Shown piece by piece: positions 59,636 through 64,000 of a stretch of 64,000 bases of DNA. The notes beneath the pieces were generated by a model. That model was not told the DNA's origin. It searched no databases and saw only the letters and a list, made by a program, of their open reading frames with translations. The stretch comes from Hypomesus transpacificus (lineage: Eukaryota > Chordata > Actinopteri > Osmeriformes > Osmeridae): the NCBI RefSeq assembly GCF_021917145.1, contig NW_025813784.1:1-64000 (forward strand), written 5' to 3'. The first letter of the stretch is position 1, and each line of letters starts with the position of its first letter. The translations under genes and the position numbers were made by a program.

Positions 59636-60606
59636 TTGGAGAGAAGCAGGGAGGGGAGAGAAGCAGGGAGGGGGAGAGAAGTAGCGAGGGGAGAGAAGCA
59701 GGGAGGGGAGAGAAGCAGGGAGGGGAGAGAAGCAGGGAGGGGAGAGAAGCAGGGAGGGGAGAGAAGCAGGGAGGGGAGAGAAGTAGGGAGGGGAGAGAAG
59801 CAGGGAGGGGAGAGAAGCAGGGAGGGGAGAGAAGCAGGGAGGGGAGAGAAGCAGGGAGGGGAGAGAAGCAGGGAGGGGGAGAGAAGTAGGGAGGGGGAGA
59901 GAAGCAGGGAGGGGGAGAGAAGCAGGGAGGGGAGAGAAGCAGGGAGGGGGAGAGAAGCAGGGAGGGGAGAGAAGCAGGGAGGGGGAGAGAAGCAGGGAGG
60001 GGGAGAGAAGCAGGGAGGGGGAGAGAAGCAGGGAGGGGAGAGAAGTAGGGAGGGGGAGAGAAGCAGGGAGGGGGAGAGATGCAGGGAGGGGAGAGAAGTA
60101 GGGAGGGGAGAGAAGCAGGGAGGGGAGAGAAGCAGGGAGGGGGAGAGAAGTAGGGAGGGGGAGAGAAGCAGGGAGGGGAGAGAAGCAGGGAGGGGGAGAG
60201 AAGCAGGGAGGGGGAGAGAAGCAGGGAAGGGGAGAGAAGCAGGCAGGGGGAGAGAAGCAGGCAGGGGGAGAGAAGCAGGGAGGGGGAGAGAAGTAGGGAG
60301 GGGGAGAGAAGTAGGGAGGGGAGAGAAGCAGGGAGGGGAGAGAAGCAGGGAGGGGGAGAGAAGCAGGGAAGGGGAGAGAAGTAGGGAGGGGGAGAGAAGC
60401 AGGGAGGGGAGAGAAGTAGGGAGGGGGAGAGAAGCAGGGAGGGGAGAGAAGCAGGGAGGGGAGAGAAGCAGGGAGGGGAGAGAAGTAGGGAGGGGGAGAG
60501 AAGCAGGGAGGGGAGAGAAGCAGGGAGGGGAGAGAAGTAGGGAGGGGGAGAGAAGCAGGGAGGGGGAGAGAAGCAGGGAGGGGAGAGAAGCAGGGAGGGG
60601 GAGAGA
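59636..60606. repeat. 970-base GGGGAGAGAAGCAGGGA minisatellite
   Basis: About 57 units of 16 or 17 bases, GGGGAGAGAAGCAGGGA with GTAGGGA and CAGGCA variants. On the minus strand it is one long polypyrimidine tract. All frames are open. Confidence 0.97.
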
Positions 60607-60655
60607 AAAAAGGACAACAGGTTCAAACTCGGGCCCTTGCTTTGGCTTTTGGGCA

Positions 60656-61092
60656 TCAGCCTTAATGGTGCACACTCTTACCTGCTGGGTCACCTTAATG
60701 GTGCACACTCTTACCTGCTGGGTCACCTTAATGGTGCTCACTCTCACCTGCTGGGTCACCTTAATGGTGCTCACTCTTACCTGCTGGGTCACCTTAATGG
60801 TGCACACTCTTACCTGCTGGGTCACCTTAATGGTGCACACTCTTACCTGCTGGGTCACCTTAATGGTGCTCACTCTCACCTGCTGGGTCACCTTAATGGT
60901 GCTCACTCTTACCTGCTGGGTCACCTTAATGGTGCACACTCTTACCTGCTGGGTCACCTTAATGGTGCACACTCTTACCTGCTGGGTCACCTTAATGGTG
61001 CTCACTCTCACCTGCTGGGTCACCTTACTGGTGCACACTCTCACCTGCTGGGTCACCTTAATGGTGCACACTCTTACCTGCTGGGTCACCAG
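60656..61092 (-). repeat. 13 x 33-base minisatellite carrying 5' splice sites
   Basis: Unit CTTAATGGTGCACACTCTTA plus CCTGCTGGGTCAC. On the minus strand every unit contains CAG/GTAAGAG or CAG/GTGAGAG (nine and four). Unit variants follow the order A A B C, A A B C, A A B D, A, which is a four-unit (132-base) higher-order period. The first unit abuts the promoter-like site at 61.1 kb. Confidence 0.93.
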
Positions 61093-61165
61093 GACTCCCC
61101 AACATAGAGATGATCCTGACAGAAGTGAACGAGGCTCAGTCACTCTCTATGAAGGATTTATATTC
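61078..61165 (-). promoter_or_regulatory. TATA box and possible first exon with CAG/GTAAGAG donor
   Basis: Minus strand: GAATATAAATCC (61155-61166), then about 80 bases to the first CAG/GTAAGAG at 61078/61077. The layout resembles a first exon, possibly of another member of the ZP family. No coding continuation has been found. Confidence 0.3.
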
Positions 61166-61284
61166 TATGTTGTGGAGCACGTTACACTGCTGTGATACCA
61201 GAGAGAGTGCATGACATAGAGACACAACGGGCATTACCCATTACACTGCTGTGTGTACAGGGACAAAGCAAAACTCACTCATTC

Positions 61285-61510
61285 GATTAATTACTTGATT
61301 CAATTTCCTGCTATTATTAAAATGTGTTGTTTTTGTAACCATGAAACGCCGTAGACCCCTCAGTTTGCGTTCTGATTGGACGATTGCCCTTGGCTCAGTT
61401 TACCTTAGTTCCCAAGAAGGCAAAAAATGCAACTACACTCACCTAGCAAGTTTCTGTGTCAAGTGAACATCACACAACTCTTACATTCCTACTGTATGAT
61501 TGTGTCTCAC
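61285..61510. repeat. copy of the 38.61-38.87 kb intron segment
   Basis: See the partner at 38610-38870. It indicates that ZP-gene upstream sequence has been duplicated to the right end of the window. Confidence 0.7.
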
Positions 61511-61825
61511 TTCCAGTCACTGTCAAGTTATCTGATCTGCTAATCGGTTCCCAACAGTAGCGTGACTATGAGGGGGCGTCCCCCCAGATTTCAGATTGCT
61601 TACAAGAAACAAAATCAAGGAAATGTTGATATATATCGTGTGTATATATAAATATATACACACACACATTTTTGGGGGGAGGCCACATCATTTTCAGATG
61701 AGACCTTCCAAAAATAAAATGCTGCGTTCTTCCCTGGTTCACAGCAAACGGTGTGATTTAGTTTAAAACCTGTCTGGGATGCCTTTATTGGGGGATGAAC
61801 TCATCTTCATTCATTGAAACAAACG

Positions 61826-62372
61826 TGTCCCCACGGTGTGATCTTGAGTGGTGTAGAACCAGAGGCGGACTGGCCATCGGGGATACCGGGAGAATCCCCG
61901 GTGGGCCAACACTTCTATTACCAACCGCCCTCTGACATCGCCAGCACCTCTTATTATTTCACGTCACAGCTAAAATATGTATAAGTTGATCTAAGACCTT
62001 TTGTAGTCTAGAATCACTGACTGAGTTTTATACTGCTCCTCGCGATCTGTATTCACACTCATGATGCCGATTTTTTGAAAACTTTCTGACGTGTTTTCTG
62101 AAATGTGTTCTTACGGACTTCGGAAGTTTAACGTAAGAAATTAAACAAATATGATGTAATTTCTTTGTAATCATCCAAAATCATGCGAAGTGTATGGGGA
62201 TTTTTTCAAGTAGCCCAATGTCGATACGTGCGATGCATTGAGTGGACAACTCGCCGTGTTTTGAGTGGGCTGGTCTGACAGTATAACTCCCGGGCCACTT
62301 TTTCCCCCCAGTATGTCCCCTAGAACAAAGAAGAGTGTCCCCACAGTGTGATCTTGAGTGGTGTAGAACAGA
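61826..62372. repeat. direct repeat flanking a 465-base segment
   Basis: GTGTCCCCAC(G/A)GTGTGATC plus TTGAGTGGTGTAGAAC occurs at 61828-61860 and 62336-62368. The segment between starts AGGCGGACTGGCCATCGGGG, which resembles the start of a dispersed fish repeat. Confidence 0.7.
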
Positions 62373-62430
62373 GGGAAGTGGAGGACAGGAAGGGGTTACG
62401 TGTGGGTCAGGGAGGACAGGTGAGCACATA

Positions 62431-62630
62431 CAGGTCCTTCTCAAAAAATTAGCATATTGTGATAAAGTTCATTATTTTCCATAATGTAATGATAAAAATT
62501 AAACTTTCATATATTTTAGATTCATTGCACACCAACTGAAATATTTCAGGTCTTTTATTGTTTTAATACTGATGATTTTGGCATACAGCTTATGAAAACC
62601 CCAAATTCCTATCTCAAAAAATTAGCATAT
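62431..62630 (+). repeat. left inverted repeat of the Tc1 element
   Basis: Matches the complement of 63841-64000 over its whole visible length with few changes. Outer and inner direct repeats are the presumed transposase sites. Confidence 0.9.
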
Positions 62631-62759
62631 CATGAAAAGGGTCTCTAAACGAGCTATTAACCTAATCATCTGAATCAACTAATTAACTCTAAACACCTGC
62701 AAAAGATTCCTGAGGCTTTTAAAAACTCCCAGCCTGTTTCATTACTCAAAACCGCAATC

Positions 62760-63764
62760 ATGGGTAAGACTGCCGACCTGACTGCTGTCCAGAAGGCCAT
62801 CATTGACACCCTCAAGCAAGAGGGTAAGACACAGAAAGAAATTTCTGAACAAATAGGCTGTTCCCAGAGTGCTGTATCAAGGCACCTCAGTGGGAAGTCT
62901 GTGGGAAGGAAAAAGTGTGGCAAAAAACGCTGCACAACGAGAAGAGATGACCGGACCCTGAGGAAGATTGTGGAGAAGGACCGATTCCAGACCTTGGGGG
63001 ACCTGCGGAAGCAGTGGACTGAGTCTGGAGTAGAAACATCCAGAGCCACCGTGCACAGGCGTGTGCAGGAAATGGGCTACAGGTGCCGCATTCCCCAGGT
63101 CAAGCCACTTTTGAACCAGAAACAGCGGCAGAAGCGCCTGACCTGGGCTACAGAGAAGCAGCACTGGACTGTTGCTCAGTGGTCCAAAGTACTTTTTTCG
63201 GATGAAAGCAAATGTTGCATATCATTCAGAAATCAAGGTGCCAGAGTCTGGAGGAAGACTGGGGAGAAGGAAATGCCAAAATGCCTGAAGTCCAGTGTCA
63301 AGTACCCACAGTCAGTGATGGTCTGGGGTGCCATGTCAGCTGCTGGTGTTGGTCCACTGTGTTTTATCAACGGCAGGGTCAATGCAGCTAGCTATCAGGA
63401 GATTTTGGAGCACTTCATGCTTCCATCTGCTGAAAAGCTTTATGGAGATGAAGATTTCATTTTTCAGCACGACCTGGCACCTGCTCACAGTGCCAAAACC
63501 ACTGGTAAATGGTTTACTGACCATGGTATTACTGTGCTCAATTGGCCTGCCAACTCTCCTGACCTGAACCCCATAGAGAATCTGTGGGATATTGTGAAGA
63601 GAAAGTTGAGAGACGCAAGACCCAACACTCTGGCTGAGCTTAAGGCCGCTATCGAAGCATCCTGGGCCTCCATAACACCTCAGCAGTGCCACAGGCTGAT
63701 TGCCTCCATGCCACGCCGCATTGAAGCAGTCATTTCTGCAAAAGGATTCCCGACCAAGTATTGA
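62760..63764 (+). CDS. Tc1 transposase, intact 334 aa (DD34E)
   Basis: Single uninterrupted frame from ATG 62760 to TGA-preceding codon, stop at 63762-63764. Residues 1-50 form a paired-like helix-turn-helix (KEISEQIGCSQSAVSRHLSG), followed by GRKKCGKKR, a GRPR-like basic motif. A second HTH includes SRATVHRRVQEMGYRCR. Catalytic residues are Asp148 (LFSDESK), Asp238 (FQHDLAPAHSA) and Glu273 (SPDLNPIENLWDIVK), with 34 residues between the last two. The length is normal for Tc1 (about 340 aa). It cuts and pastes the element at TA sites. With no stop, frameshift or missing catalytic residue, the copy is young and may still be active. Closely similar elements are reported as shared between teleosts and lampreys, which I recall but cannot verify here. 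Confidence 0.95.
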   Translation: MGKTADLTAVQKAIIDTLKQEGKTQKEISEQIGCSQSAVSRHLSGKSVGRKKCGKKRCTTRRDDRTLRKIVEKDRFQTLGDLRKQWTESGVETSRATVHRRVQEMGYRCRIPQVKPLLNQKQRQKRLTWATEKQHWTVAQWSKVLFSDESKCCISFRNQGARVWRKTGEKEMPKCLKSSVKYPQSVMVWGAMSAAGVGPLCFINGRVNAASYQEILEHFMLPSAEKLYGDEDFIFQHDLAPAHSAKTTGKWFTDHGITVLNWPANSPDLNPIENLWDIVKRKLRDARPNTLAELKAAIEASWASITPQQCHRLIASMPRRIEAVISAKGFPTKY

Positions 63765-63836
63765 GTGCATAACTGAACATAATTATTTGAAGGTTGACTT
63801 TTTTTGTATTAAAAACACTTCTTTTATTGGTCAGAT

Positions 63837-64000
63837 GAAATATGCTAATTTTTTGAGATAGGAATTTGGGGTTTTCATGAGCTGTATGCCAAAATCATCA
63901 GTATTAAAACAATAAAAGACCTGAAATATTTCAGTTTGTGTGCAATGAATCTAAAATATATGAAAGTTTAATTTTTATCATTACATTATGGAAAATAATG
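63837..64000 (-). repeat. right inverted repeat of the Tc1 element (incomplete)
   Basis: Inner direct repeat ATATGCTAATTTTTTGAGAT at 63840-63859; continues to the window end in register with the left repeat. Confidence 0.9.

Larger units (their letters stand above)
62431..64000 (+). mobile_element. Tc1-family transposon with IR/DR ends (right end cut by window)
   Basis: Starts CAGGTCCTTCTC after a TA (62429-62430). The left inverted repeat is about 200 bases (62431-62630), with direct repeats CTCAAAAAATTAGCATAT at both its ends (62440, 62613). The right inverted repeat begins at about 63837 and still matches at 64000, which pairs with 62470. About 39 more bases would complete an element of about 1.61 kb. 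Confidence 0.93.

Noticed and set aside
60656-61092. CRISPR-like regular array (33-base units)
   Set aside because: There are no unique spacers, units are directly contiguous, and the genome is a vertebrate's. It is a minisatellite.
59425-61195. Frames of 350-572 codons across the GGGGAGAGAAGCAGGGA and 33-base arrays
   Set aside because: Repeat translations in several frames on both strands at once. No known domain, and the start regions look like promoter sequence.

Overview
The window is nuclear DNA of a ray-finned (teleost) fish. The evidence is spliced vertebrate genes with GT-AG introns, fish-type mobile elements (a Tc1 element with IR/DR ends, hAT elements, an L2-type LINE, a tRNA-derived SINE whose tail matches a widespread teleost tail) and very many CA/GA/GACA arrays. 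The first 30 kb keeps the gene order of human chromosome 10q24.2 as I know it: GOLGA7B (+), CRTAC1 (-), R3HCC1L (+), LOXL4 (-). All exon models were derived by hand from reading frames and splice signals.

Layout. 1-1445: last two exons and 3'UTR of golga7b. 2035-6338: crtac1 on the minus strand, tail to tail with golga7b and head to head with r3hcc1l, with one homopolymer frameshift. 7472-11072: r3hcc1l, complete and in frame (341 aa), with a hAT-type element in intron 1. 12140-16150: intergenic satellites, including a 1.1 kb minisatellite. 16886-28742: loxl4 on the minus strand, 13 coding exons covering four SRCR domains and the lysyl oxidase catalytic domain, with one apparent 1-base deletion and a 5'UTR exon near 30.5 kb. 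30.6-36 kb: intergenic, built of repeats and transposon fragments.

36.3-52.8 kb holds a recent tandem duplication of uromodulin/GP2-like genes on the minus strand. The upstream copy (44488-52813) is a complete 12-exon gene: signal peptide, five D8C exons with Thr/Pro linkers, a short Cys exon, a ZP module and a short secreted C-terminus. One D8C exon carries a 23-base deletion. All five were built as phase 1-1 exons, so skipping the broken one restores the frame. The downstream copy (36349-38592) keeps the same ZP exons, but the D8C exons are replaced by a single 591-base minisatellite exon coding a Thr/Pro mucin-like stalk. A broken L2 element lies between the copies, and a fragment of the 3' flank of a third copy remains at 32.1-32.3 kb. 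Products of this family are secreted filament-forming glycoproteins; a role in epithelial or mucosal defence is inference.

52.8-64 kb: transposon-derived DNA, two promoter-like sites on the minus strand, a 970-base and a 433-base minisatellite, and at the right edge a Tc1 element with an uninterrupted 334-aa DD34E transposase. The element runs off the window about 39 bases before its predicted end.

A pattern that recurs in the window is minisatellites whose first unit begins at a 5' splice site, so the donor sequence itself is multiplied (R3HCC1L intron 5, LOXL4 introns 2 and 12, and the 60.66-61.09 kb array).
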